In this document: in pieces, positions 17,616 to 25,761 of the stretch | How the letters are laid out: the number at the start of each line of letters is the position of its first letter | How positions within the stretch are numbered: the first letter of the stretch is position 1 | Assembly (NCBI GenBank): GCA_013299045.1 | Contig: JAAFJX010000001.1 | Location: forward strand, 62,001 to 126,000 | DNA from: Cytophagales bacterium | Lineage (GTDB): Bacteria; Bacteroidota; Bacteroidia; Cytophagales; Bernardetiaceae | Direction: 5' to 3' | DNA: 64,000 nt | Program-made: the position numbers and the translations under genes | Notes under the pieces: generated by a model | Database searches by the model: none | Seen by the model: the letters and a program-made list of their open reading frames with translations, nothing else | Told to the model about the DNA's origin: nothing

Positions 17616-17750
17616 CTAGCGTTCTACCTCTATGCGAAGGGTGTCGGTTTTGCCGTCGCCTCTGTAGAGCTGTTTAGTAAATGGCTTGTTAGGTGGATTT
17701 GGCACAATATGGCCATAAAGTGTTTTTTTAAGGTGGGGGATTGGCAGTTT
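17616..17750 (-). pseudogene. Coding-like fragment without start codon
   Basis: An open stretch of 44 codons between in-frame stops, reading ...LYGHIVPNPPNKPF then TKQLYRGDGKTDTLRIEVER and a TAG. The composition looks like the C-terminus of a real protein, yet no ATG, GTG or TTG start occurs and no upstream body is present. Interpreted as the 3' remnant of a deleted gene; unassigned. Confidence 0.35.
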
Positions 17751-17907
17751 TTATCTTAGGTGAATTCAACTAAAAAAATGCACGGTTACTAGACGCGCCA
17801 AAGACTTTTTGTTCGGGAATTTCAAAAACAAAGTCCTATTTTTGCGCAATACGCTTTTTTTTTGTTGATTGCAGCCACTTTGGGCGTTTACGTAGCCGCA
17901 GAACATT

Positions 17908-19845
17908 ATGTTGAAAATTAGACTAAGCATTTGGCAAAAAATATTTGGTAGCTTTTTGTTATTGTTGATTGTGATGGTCATCAACAGCGTCATTGCTTTA
18001 GTTACACTAAGCCGAAACGAAGACCTCATTGCCAAAGAAAACATGGTATTGCGCCCTTCTTTTGAGGCGCTTCAGAAACTAGAAATACTGCTCTCACAAG
18101 CACAAAAAATGACTACCACTTGGCTCTATGAAGCCAATAATGAAGATAATAAACTCGCTTTGAGGCATTTGCACAACGAAGAGTATCCCAAATTAAAACG
18201 AGAAATAGACAAACTAGCCAAAGAGTGGCCTAATAGTGCAGATTTGGAGCTTTTGGATAGCGTTTTCATGGAATTTGATGCGCTTATTGCTGTGGAATTG
18301 GTTATCATGAAGCGTTTGGGTAACCCACAAGCCTATACCGATACCACCAGTCGCGATTTTTTGAGCACTCAGAACGAACGGCATCAGCTTATTTACGACA
18401 AACTAAAAACATATCTCACTGGTTTGGCCGAAGCCAAAGAGGCTGAAAGCCAAAGCCTACAGATGGAAATTGGGGCTTCTTTTGGGCAAATCAGGCAACA
18501 AATTCTGCTCGTTAGTTTAGTGTCTATTCTGGTTAGCTTGGTCTTTGCCTATCTGATGGGTAAGTCCATCACAGAACCTATTCATTACATCAAAGCGCTT
18601 ATAACAATGCTTAGCGAAGGCGAACTACCCAAAAACGCCAATCAGATTTTTCAAGACGATGAAATTGGCGAAATGGCGCAGTCGGTCAATACTTTTGTAG
18701 ATGGTATGCGTAGAACTTCTGTCTTTGCGCAAGACATTGGAAGTGGCCTGTATGATGCTAATTTTGCGCCACTAAGCGACCGCGATATGCTCGGCAATGC
18801 ACTTTTGGGTATGCGAGAGAACCTTCGCAAGAGCCAGATTGAAAGCACAGAGCGCAAATGGATTAACGAAGGACTTGTGCTCATACAAGATGTTATTCGC
18901 AGTCATCAACACGAACTCAATGAGCTAGCAGACCGCATCATGCACTGCATTGTCAAATACTTTGGGGCAAATCAAGGCGGTATTTTTATTCTCACCGAAG
19001 ACGAAATTGGGATTCCCTGCCTCGAGCTTGAGGCTTGTTACGCATGGGGCAAGAAAAAGCATCTCAAAAAGCGGGTCTATAAAGGAGAGGGGCTTACTGG
19101 TCAATGTTGGCACGAAGGCGAACTCAAGTACTTGAGCGAAGTCCCTAGCGACTATATTGAAATTACGTCGGGCTTGGGGCAGGCCTTGCCCAACTACGTT
19201 ATCATTGTGCCGCTTATGCTCAACGATATCGTTATGGGCATGATAGAACTTGCCAGTTTTAAGCAGTTCGCGCCTTACCAAGTAGAGTTCCTACGCAAAC
19301 TGGGCGAGAGCGTAGCTTCTACTTTTTCTATTCTGAGCAACAACGCGCAGAGTAAACGACTTGTGCAGGAGTCCAACGACATGATGCAGCAGATTGCCGC
19401 CCAAGAAGAAGAAATGCGCCAGAATTTGGAAGAGCTTACTTCTACGCAAGAAGAAATGGCACGTACACAACACGGCTTACAGGCCAAAAATACCGCTTTT
19501 AGTCAATGCTTTATGACGCTAGAGTTAGATGAGGATAAGAACGTCATAGATGCCAACGACGCTTTCTATCAAACCCTGCGCTACTCCGCCTCCGAAGTGC
19601 TTGGCAGAACGGTTTACCTCCTCTTTGAGGACGAAGAAGATACAATTGATATGGGCATTAAGCACATTTTGAAAGGTGAAAAATGGTTTAATGTTTTCAA
19701 TGTCAAGAACCGCGCGGGACAATCTCAGTTAGTTAGCTTTACTGGCAGCGCACTCAAAAGCAAACGCGGTCAGATAGAGCGCTATCTCTTGATATTGGGG
19801 CACTTAGAATACAGCAAACAGGACATCAAGACAGCGCTCCGCTAA
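17908..19845 (+). CDS. Membrane receptor HAMP-GAF-coiled coil-PAS, no kinase
   Basis: Sensor protein of 645 residues. Order of parts: TM1 (13-33), an extracytoplasmic four-helix-bundle-like domain (34-195), TM2 (197-216), HAMP (217-270), a second linker, GAF (about 325-475), a coiled coil (490-525) with the repeat EEEMRQNLEELTSTQEEMART, and a C-terminal PAS fold (530-640). The Gln/Glu-rich coiled coil is a hallmark of Cytophagales receptors. No histidine-kinase, GGDEF or methyl-accepting signalling domain is present, so the output must come from a partner. The gene end overlaps the radical SAM gene by 4 bases, tail to tail. Confidence 0.87.
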   Translation: MLKIRLSIWQKIFGSFLLLLIVMVINSVIALVTLSRNEDLIAKENMVLRPSFEALQKLEILLSQAQKMTTTWLYEANNEDNKLALRHLHNEEYPKLKREIDKLAKEWPNSADLELLDSVFMEFDALIAVELVIMKRLGNPQAYTDTTSRDFLSTQNERHQLIYDKLKTYLTGLAEAKEAESQSLQMEIGASFGQIRQQILLVSLVSILVSLVFAYLMGKSITEPIHYIKALITMLSEGELPKNANQIFQDDEIGEMAQSVNTFVDGMRRTSVFAQDIGSGLYDANFAPLSDRDMLGNALLGMRENLRKSQIESTERKWINEGLVLIQDVIRSHQHELNELADRIMHCIVKYFGANQGGIFILTEDEIGIPCLELEACYAWGKKKHLKKRVYKGEGLTGQCWHEGELKYLSEVPSDYIEITSGLGQALPNYVIIVPLMLNDIVMGMIELASFKQFAPYQVEFLRKLGESVASTFSILSNNAQSKRLVQESNDMMQQIAAQEEEMRQNLEELTSTQEEMARTQHGLQAKNTAFSQCFMTLELDEDKNVIDANDAFYQTLRYSASEVLGRTVYLLFEDEEDTIDMGIKHILKGEKWFNVFNVKNRAGQSQLVSFTGSALKSKRGQIERYLLILGHLEYSKQDIKTALR

Positions 19846-20870
19846 GCCCATACGCGAGTACCTTCCGTACAGTTGGTGCAAATGTCTATCCCTTTTCTGG
19901 ACTCTAAAAGTTTGGCTCTAAATGCTTTATAAGAATCTCCTAACCAAATGTCCTTAAATGACTTATCGGTTGTTATCTGCCCCAGCTGATGGCTGGCATC
20001 TTTGTCAAAACAACACGGCACCACACGCCCGTCCTGCGTCAGAACGCAAGAATGCCACATCTTCCAGCAGGAGTTTTCTAAGCTATTCTTAAAAACAAAG
20101 TTGCCTTGTTCATTTCTTTTGTAGCGTGCATAACGCTCCTGGGCAGGAATCAAATGCTCGGCCTGCTCATAGTCATAAATCTGTGCTGTTTTGATGGCTA
20201 CGTAATCAATACCAAGCGCCTTGCCTAAAGCACGCACAGCTTCTATTTCGTGTTCATTGTGCTTAAAAACAATGAATTGCAGAATGATAAAAGGCCGACG
20301 GCTCTTTAATTTTTTCTTCCAAGCAACTAAATTCCTGACCCCCTTCAACACTTTCTCCAAAGTACCACCCACTCTGTAGTGCGCGTAAGAATTTTGCTCT
20401 ACGCCATCTAGCGAAATAATAAGCCTATCAAGCCCAGCTTGTATAGTCTTTTGGCAGTTCTCGTCGGTCAGATAGTGTGCATTGGTTGATGTGGCAGTAT
20501 AAACATTCCTTTTTGAGGCCATTTCTATCCACTTAAACAAATCTTTGTGTAGATAGGGCTCCCCCTGAAAATAGAAAATAAGATAGAGGAGCGTCTGCTC
20601 TAACTCGTTCAAAATCAATTGAAAAGTGCTTGTATCTGCAAAGCCAGTGGGGCGTGAAAACTGCCTGAGACCGCTCGGGCACTGCGGACACTTGAGGTTA
20701 CACTGCGTTGTTGGCTCAAAGGATATGCTAAGCGGCATTCCTTTTATATAATTGATTTTTAGATACTTAGAAAACCAATAACTTACAAGAATACACAAAC
20801 CATTCCAAAAGCGTTTCAGATTAACCTTACCCAAAAAATTGAGGGCATCATAAAATTGAGGGTTTAGCAT
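19842..20870 (-). CDS. Radical SAM/SPASM domain protein
   Basis: 342 residues. The radical SAM cluster motif CNLKCPQC (Cys57, Cys61, Cys64) follows a hydrophobic N-terminal region, and a C-terminal SPASM domain supplies further Fe-S ligands (CWKMWHSC, VVPCCFD, ICTNC). LIISLDGVEQNSYAHYRVGG is the usual SAM-binding strand region. Such proteins modify peptides or carry out sugar/cofactor chemistry; the substrate cannot be told. No precursor peptide gene was identified nearby, though a 42-codon ORF lies 94 bases upstream on the opposite strand. Similar stand-alone proteins occur widely in Bacteroidota. Confidence 0.88.
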   Translation of the reverse strand: MLNPQFYDALNFLGKVNLKRFWNGLCILVSYWFSKYLKINYIKGMPLSISFEPTTQCNLKCPQCPSGLRQFSRPTGFADTSTFQLILNELEQTLLYLIFYFQGEPYLHKDLFKWIEMASKRNVYTATSTNAHYLTDENCQKTIQAGLDRLIISLDGVEQNSYAHYRVGGTLEKVLKGVRNLVAWKKKLKSRRPFIILQFIVFKHNEHEIEAVRALGKALGIDYVAIKTAQIYDYEQAEHLIPAQERYARYKRNEQGNFVFKNSLENSCWKMWHSCVLTQDGRVVPCCFDKDASHQLGQITTDKSFKDIWLGDSYKAFRAKLLESRKGIDICTNCTEGTRVWA

Positions 20871-20964
20871 GACGCAAAGTTATGGATAGAGGCGCATTTT
20901 ATAAATATTTGAGCCAGATGTTTCATCAAATTTGCCATTTGTATAAAAACGAATGCTTTAAATT

Positions 20965-21093
20965 ATGAAGGAGGCTATTTTGCCAACTGCCTCAAAGAAA
21001 ACCCAAAAGCGCTTTCGTGATGGCGGGCTGATAGCACAAAGAAAAATCATGCCCTACCGCTCTGCTAAGTATATTTTAGGTATCAAACCTTGA
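20965..21093 (+). CDS. Possible 42-residue basic small protein
   Basis: ATG-initiated ORF between the radical SAM and methyltransferase genes, encoding MKEAILPTASKKTQKRF, then RDGGLIAQRKIMPYRSAKYI and LGIKP. An in-frame TAA precedes the ATG by one codon. Composition is protein-like and strongly basic. It overlaps the methyltransferase stop by 11 bases on the opposite strand. No homologue is recognised; it could equally be chance. Confidence 0.3.
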   Translation: MKEAILPTASKKTQKRFRDGGLIAQRKIMPYRSAKYILGIKP

Positions 21094-21730
21094 GTTCATA
21101 CATCACGCGGCGCAGGCCAGTAGGAGTGGTGTAAGGTATGACCTCGCAAGCCGAAAAACCACAGCCTTTGCTGATGTTGATAATCTCGTCTTGGGACGGC
21201 AAATAGGCTTCCAAAGAACCCCAGTCAGTTTCTACACGTATGATGTGGTCGTCTAGCTTGGTGCCAAAAACCTTTAGCTCACTATGAGGTGTATCAATAA
21301 AAAGGCTGCCGCTCTTGTTCAAAAAGGTTTTGATGCGCGCTACGTATAGGTGTTGTTCGGCTTTACTTTGCTCTAAAATACCAGACCAGAGCCAGAGAAT
21401 CGCATCAACGCGCTCAGGTAAACGTAAATCGCAAATATCCTGGTGGAAAATTTCTACTCTGTCGGTGGGCGCAGTGATGCTTTCCTGCATATACTTCACC
21501 ATAGAAGCAGCGCGTTCTATGCAATAAATAGTGCCTTTATAACCACTCTGAAGCAGATATTGCACGCATCGCCCATAGCCGCCACCTAGCTCCGCCAAGC
21601 TTCTTGTATCCTTAATGCGCTCAAAGATAAGCTCCATGTCTGGACAGGTATCAAAACCAGATTGGTGGGCAATGTCTAAAAATGTAGACATTTTAATGTT
21701 TTGATAAAAACTGACGTTGCGGTGTGGCAT
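21083..21730 (-). CDS. Class I SAM-dependent methyltransferase
   Basis: 215 residues with the SAM-binding motif I as AELGGGYGRCVQYLL (46-60), acidic end of strand 2 in IYCIERA, motif II/III IFHQDICDLRLPERVDAILWLWSG and LFIDTP at strand 5. Fits the Methyltransf_11/25 type. Met14 (MSTFLDIAHQ) is an alternative start. The substrate is unknown; no neighbouring pathway gene gives a clue. A TACCTTTG -7 candidate on the minus strand lies at 21775-21782, 45 bases upstream. Confidence 0.8.
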   Translation of the reverse strand: MPHRNVSFYQNIKMSTFLDIAHQSGFDTCPDMELIFERIKDTRSLAELGGGYGRCVQYLLQSGYKGTIYCIERAASMVKYMQESITAPTDRVEIFHQDICDLRLPERVDAILWLWSGILEQSKAEQHLYVARIKTFLNKSGSLFIDTPHSELKVFGTKLDDHIIRVETDWGSLEAYLPSQDEIINISKGCGFSACEVIPYTTPTGLRRVMYELKV

Positions 21731-21872
21731 AGCGTAAAATCAATCGATTGTTCGAGGGCAGAGTGTTGGTGGCGCAAAGGTAAAACAACTCTCCCAACAA
21801 TGGAAATATCATGCCGTCTTTTCAAATTTATGGGCAAAACACCCTAAAATAACGATAAAAACCACAAAACGC

Positions 21873-22259
21873 CTACTCCTCCGCCGGGAAAGGCAAAAAG
21901 ACAAAATGATTGACTTTGTCATTAATCACCAACAAACAGGCTTGCTCTGCTGCTTGTTTATAAACAGACTTGAAGGTATCAAGTGCCTCATGCACAATAA
22001 TCTGACGTGCCAAAAATTCCTCCACAGACGAAGCAGCTACGTGCCAATACTCTAAACCCTTTTCATTCGGCTTAAAAAATGGCGTGCCAATTTTAGTGGG
22101 CATTTCAGAAAAAATAAAGATGGGAAAGTCTGTCATCTTGCGCTGGCGCAACTCGTGGGCGGCTTCTAGGAGCACATCTGCAATTTTGACAAAATCGGAG
22201 GTAATGCGCCCCAGGAGTTGTGGGTCGTAATCTAGGTCGGTGTGGTCAAGTACGCTCAT
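21873..22259 (-). CDS. Conserved Bacteroidota hypothetical protein
   Basis: Soluble 128-residue protein, acidic N-terminus (MSVLDHTDLDYDP), predicted alpha/beta: helix RITSDFVKIADVLLEAAHELRQ, strand FPIFIFSE, then YWHVAASSVEEFLARQIIV, helix and strands ACLLVINDKVNHFVFLPF. No signal peptide or catalytic motif. I believe related short proteins occur in Cytophagales but cannot name a function. A TAATTTTG box (22289-22296, minus strand) is a possible -7 element. Confidence 0.65.
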   Translation of the reverse strand: MSVLDHTDLDYDPQLLGRITSDFVKIADVLLEAAHELRQRKMTDFPIFIFSEMPTKIGTPFFKPNEKGLEYWHVAASSVEEFLARQIIVHEALDTFKSVYKQAAEQACLLVINDKVNHFVFLPFPAEE

Positions 22260-22391
22260 GGTCAGTATTTGGGCTGGCTTTTGAGCAACAAAATTAGTAA
22301 TTTTTTGAAGTTTTTGTGCCCAAGTAGATAGGATTTTAAAGAAAAACCAACGTTTTTTGCCTTTACTAAACCCCTAAAGAACCTCTGAACA

Positions 22392-22937
22392 ATGAACAAG
22401 GTAGATTTTTTTGAGTTAGGTTATATCTTGCGCCCACATGGTACGCAGGGCGATATGGTCGTGGTACTGGATACTGAAAATCCTGAGGCTTACTTCAAAA
22501 TCAAGCATATTTTTATTGAGCAGAAGCAAACCTATTTGCCTTTTGGTGTAACTGCCCTCAAAAAACAACAAAGCCAGCTTATCCTGAGCCTAGAGGACGT
22601 GAAAACCGAACAACGCGCTCGCGAACTGAAAGGCAGCGCACTTTTTTTGCCTCTCAAGGACTTGCCAAAACCCAAAGATGACGAATACTACTTGCACGAT
22701 TTGGTGGGTTTGTTGGTGGTAGATGCCACACACGGCGAACTAGGCCTAGTAGAATCGGTTTATGAAGCACCACAATACAATTTACTGGCCATCAATCATA
22801 AAGGGCACGAGTTGCTTGTACCGCTCACAAAAGTTTTTGTGCCAGAACTGGATTTTGAGCGCAAGCAGATAAAAACCTCCCTCCCCGAGGGCTTCTTGGA
22901 AGTCTATCTTACGGAGGACGAGGAGGAGGAAGACTAA
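22392..22937 (+). CDS. rimM: Ribosome maturation factor RimM
   Basis: 16S rRNA-processing/30S maturation factor that binds ribosomal protein uS19; 181 residues, two beta-barrel domains. The N-terminal signature is FFELGYILRPHGTQGDMVV and the PRC-barrel begins at DDEYYLHDLVGLLV, with LGLVESVYEAPQYNLLAI and LLVPLTKVFVPELD. The tail is very acidic (TEDEEEED). The usual partners rpsP and trmD are not adjacent here. Confidence 0.95.
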   Translation: MNKVDFFELGYILRPHGTQGDMVVVLDTENPEAYFKIKHIFIEQKQTYLPFGVTALKKQQSQLILSLEDVKTEQRARELKGSALFLPLKDLPKPKDDEYYLHDLVGLLVVDATHGELGLVESVYEAPQYNLLAINHKGHELLVPLTKVFVPELDFERKQIKTSLPEGFLEVYLTEDEEEED

Positions 22938-23026
22938 CCTTATTCATATTTTCTTACTCATTTATTTGCAATTTGGCATATCATTGAGCTAATTTGGACT
23001 GTTGCAACCAGTATTGACACATACCA

Positions 23027-23461
23027 ATGATTCTAAGTATTACAACGACGCATTATCCCGCTACGGATTTGGGCTTTTTGCTCCACAAACACCCCGATAA
23101 GTTTCAGACAGTGGAACTCTCTGTGGGCAAGGCGCACATTTTTTATCCCGAAAAAAGTGACGAAAAAACCACCATCAGTCTTTTGCTTGATATAGACCCC
23201 GTGGACATGGTGCGCAACGGTAAAAATTTGAGTGGAGATGGTTTTACGCTTGGCCACTACGTGAATGACAGACCTTATGTGGCTTCATCGTTTATGAGTG
23301 TGGCTTTATCTAAGGCATTTTCTTCGGCCATGAACGGAAAATGCAAAGACAAGCCCGAATTGGTTGAAATGAAACTCCCTTTTGAAGTGAGTATTGCGGT
23401 CATTCCTGCACCACTACCGAAAAAAACAACAGAATTTTTTAAGTATTGTTTGGGAAATTAA
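23027..23461 (+). CDS. Isolated N-terminal domain of RNA-repair protein Hen1
   Basis: 144 residues matching the start of bacterial 3'-terminal RNA ribose 2'-O-methyltransferase Hen1: ITTTHYPATDLGFLLHKHPD, GKAHIFYPE, LLLDIDPVDMVR, HYVNDRPYVASSFMSVALS, KCKDKPELVE and an AVIPAP segment. In full-length Hen1 (about 460 residues) this region belongs to the N-terminal half that contacts the Pnkp ligase; the methyltransferase half follows. Here the frame stops after FFKYCLGN and the ssb promoter begins 13 bases later, so the rest is absent, not merely frameshifted. No Pnkp gene is in the window. Either a stand-alone domain protein or a truncated relic; the intact reading frame favours function. Confidence 0.75.
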   Translation: MILSITTTHYPATDLGFLLHKHPDKFQTVELSVGKAHIFYPEKSDEKTTISLLLDIDPVDMVRNGKNLSGDGFTLGHYVNDRPYVASSFMSVALSKAFSSAMNGKCKDKPELVEMKLPFEVSIAVIPAPLPKKTTEFFKYCLGN

Positions 23462-23481
23462 AATCTTGTTCTTTACCTTTG
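23449..23481 (+). promoter_or_regulatory. Promoter of ssb (TTTG-N21-TACCTTTG)
   Basis: TTTG at 23449-23452 and TACCTTTG at 23474-23481 match the Bacteroidota -33/-7 pattern with 21-base spacing. The -33 element overlaps the last codons of the Hen1-like gene; ssb starts 45 bases after the -7 box. Confidence 0.6.
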
Positions 23482-23526
23482 TCAATAGTCAAGATAATTT
23501 CTTAACAAGTTTTTACAGAAAGCAAT

Positions 23527-23991
23527 ATGGCATCAGCAATCAATAAAGTCATTCTCATTGGCAATTTGGGTCGTGACCCAGAGGTACGTGAAACAGGTAA
23601 CGGCATCAAAGTTGCCTCTTTAAATTTAGCCACTACCCTCACATACTTTGACAAAGAAGCAAACGAACGCAAAGAAATTACAGATTGGCATCGCATCGTT
23701 CTCTGGCGCGGTTTGGCCGATTTGGCCGAAAAATATCTCCGTAAAGGCAGCAAAGTGTATGTTGAAGGACGCTTGAGTACGCGCTCCTACGAACAAAATG
23801 GTGAAATGCGTTATATTACCGAAGTAATTGGTTCGGACATTGTGCTGCTTGGCGGGCGTACTGATGGCGGCCCCGTGAGTGTGGATAACGTAGTGGGCGA
23901 AGAAGACATGAGTGCCATATCGCGCAATTCTGCTCCCAAGGCCGTGCCTAGCATAGAGGCCGAAGGCCCAACAGATGACTTGCCTTTCTAA
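23527..23991 (+). CDS. ssb: Single-stranded DNA-binding protein
   Basis: Essential ssDNA-binding OB-fold protein for replication, repair and recombination; 154 residues. The OB core runs INKVILIGNLGRDPEVR, ASLNLATTL, TDWHRIVLWRGLADLAEKYL, GSKVYVEGRL and RSYEQNGEMRYITEV. A disordered linker leads to the acidic partner-binding tip DDLPF, the classical C-terminal peptide. Lies between the Hen1-like gene and dnaX, with its own promoter, possibly co-transcribed with dnaX (57-base gap). Confidence 0.97.
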   Translation: MASAINKVILIGNLGRDPEVRETGNGIKVASLNLATTLTYFDKEANERKEITDWHRIVLWRGLADLAEKYLRKGSKVYVEGRLSTRSYEQNGEMRYITEVIGSDIVLLGGRTDGGPVSVDNVVGEEDMSAISRNSAPKAVPSIEAEGPTDDLPF

Positions 23992-24048
23992 AAAAATAGC
24001 CTTTTAAACCACTGAACGGTACTTTACTGCAACAAAGGCAGGTTTTCT

Positions 24049-25728
24049 ATGGATAATTTTGTTGTTTCGGCACGAAAGTACAGACCCTCAGAGTTTGACT
24101 CTGTGGTGGGGCAGTCCCACATTACCACCACCCTCAAGAATGCTATCAAAAGCGGGCATTTGGCTCAGGCTTTTTTGTTCTGCGGGCCTAGAGGGGTGGG
24201 CAAAACGACCTGTGCCCGTATCTTGGCCAAAACAATCAACTGCGAAAATCTAAGCCCAGAGGTAGAACCCTGTAATGCCTGCGCTTCTTGCACAGCTTTT
24301 AATGCACAAGGCGCGCTCAATATTACCGAGCTAGATGCGGCCTCCAACAACTCCGTAGAGGACATTCGTAATCTGATAGAGCAAGTTCGCTATCCACCTC
24401 AGCACGGCAAAAGGAAGGTTTACATCATTGATGAGGTGCATATGCTCTCTAATCAGGCTTTCAATGCTTTTTTGAAAACCCTTGAGGAGCCACCCGCTTA
24501 CGCCATTTTTATTTTGGCTACTACCGAAAAGCACAAAATCATTCCCACGATTCTGTCGCGCTGCCAAATTTTTGACTTCAACCGAATTCAGGTCAAGGAT
24601 ATTGCTGTTCAGTTGCAATACATAGCCTCTCGCGAGGGTATTGAGGCCGAGCCCGATGCTTTGCACCTCATTGCACAAAAAGCAGACGGAGCACTGCGCG
24701 ATGCTCTCTCTATATTTGACCTCATGGTTACCTTTGCTCCAGACCGCATCCTGCGCTACAAGAGCGTGGTGCAGAACTTACACGTTCTAGACCATGACTA
24801 TTACTTTAGGCTAACAGACTCTTTTTTGGCCGAAGACCGCTCGGCAGTCATGTTGCTTTTTGATGACGTACTGCGGCTCGGTTTTGATGCGCAAAACTTT
24901 CTCATTGGGCTTAGCGACCATTTTCGCAACCTGCTTATGTGCAAAGAATCTGCTACGGTGCATCTTTTGGAGGTGTCGGACGGTGTGCGTGCATCTTACA
25001 TACAACAGTGCAAAATGCTCTCAGCCTCTTTTTTGCTTTCGGCCATGTCGCTGACCAACGACTGCGAGCAGCAATACAAAAGCAGCAAGCACCAGCGTTT
25101 TTTGGTAGAAATCTGTTTGCTTAAAATCACACATCTGCCTTCTGCTTTTCAGGTTCGGAACAGCATAGAAGAATTAAAAAAAAAAGTTGAGTTAAGCACG
25201 CACAGTACGCCTAGCACACCCGCGCAGAAAGCGCCAAACTCTTCGGCCAACACAGAAGGGGCTGCCCTTAAAAGCACAGGAGGCAAGCTACTGAAACCAG
25301 GCGACTACAGCGAAATACTAAAAAGTTTACCCGATAAGCCCAGCACTATTGCAGAACCCATTGAAGCTCCCCCTCTTAGCCCAGAAAATTTGTGCAGGCT
25401 TTGGGAAGAGTTTATGAAGGAGAATAATACAAGCCCTGGCGCTATGAACTTTGTGCCGCCATTCAATGTAGAAAGCCCGCAAAGTGTTATCATAGAACTA
25501 AAATCGCTGGGCGAAGAAAACGTCTATAACCAACATAAAAATAAATTACTGCCCGCGTTCCGCAACAAATTCAGGCTTCCAAAGCTAGAGTTGCGTATAG
25601 AAATCAAAGCCCAAGCACCCATACAGACAGCTCGCCCCTACACTCAAACAGACAAGATAAACTTTTTGAGCGACAAATACCCAGACTTTAAAGCATTTAT
25701 AGACCGTTTTGACTTAAAGGGAGAGTGA
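24049..25728 (+). CDS. dnaX: DNA polymerase III subunit gamma/tau
   Basis: Clamp-loader ATPase, 559 residues. Walker A GPRGVGKTT (46-54), zinc module Cys65/75/78/81, Walker B IIDEVHML (126-133), SRC sensor in TILSRC, and domain III up to about residue 375. The remaining region is a Pro/Ser/Thr-rich linker and a tau-type C-terminal part for helicase/polymerase contact. Codons 376-379 contain ten consecutive A (25176-25185); a slip in either direction stops within two codons, yielding a gamma-like product of 380-381 residues ending right after domain III, as known for Thermus dnaX slippage. Confidence 0.97.
   Translation: MDNFVVSARKYRPSEFDSVVGQSHITTTLKNAIKSGHLAQAFLFCGPRGVGKTTCARILAKTINCENLSPEVEPCNACASCTAFNAQGALNITELDAASNNSVEDIRNLIEQVRYPPQHGKRKVYIIDEVHMLSNQAFNAFLKTLEEPPAYAIFILATTEKHKIIPTILSRCQIFDFNRIQVKDIAVQLQYIASREGIEAEPDALHLIAQKADGALRDALSIFDLMVTFAPDRILRYKSVVQNLHVLDHDYYFRLTDSFLAEDRSAVMLLFDDVLRLGFDAQNFLIGLSDHFRNLLMCKESATVHLLEVSDGVRASYIQQCKMLSASFLLSAMSLTNDCEQQYKSSKHQRFLVEICLLKITHLPSAFQVRNSIEELKKKVELSTHSTPSTPAQKAPNSSANTEGAALKSTGGKLLKPGDYSEILKSLPDKPSTIAEPIEAPPLSPENLCRLWEEFMKENNTSPGAMNFVPPFNVESPQSVIIELKSLGEENVYNQHKNKLLPAFRNKFRLPKLELRIEIKAQAPIQTARPYTQTDKINFLSDKYPDFKAFIDRFDLKGE
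25176..25185 (+). promoter_or_regulatory. A10 candidate slippage site in dnaX
   Basis: TTA-AAA-AAA-AAA-GTT in frame. One extra A (or a -1 ribosomal slip) gives AGT-TGA; one fewer gives AAG-TTG-AGT-TAA. Both lead to immediate stops at the boundary between the clamp-loader core and the tau-specific region. Confidence 0.5.
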
Positions 25729-25761
25729 TTAATCTTCCCTGAAAGTGTACCTAAAGATATT

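Noticed and set aside
17790-17913. Plus-strand frame with a hydrophobic stretch (AQYAFFLLIAATLGVYVAAE) ending at the receptor start
   Set aside because: No start codon after the upstream in-frame TAG and only about 40 codons; kept only as part of the remnant observation.
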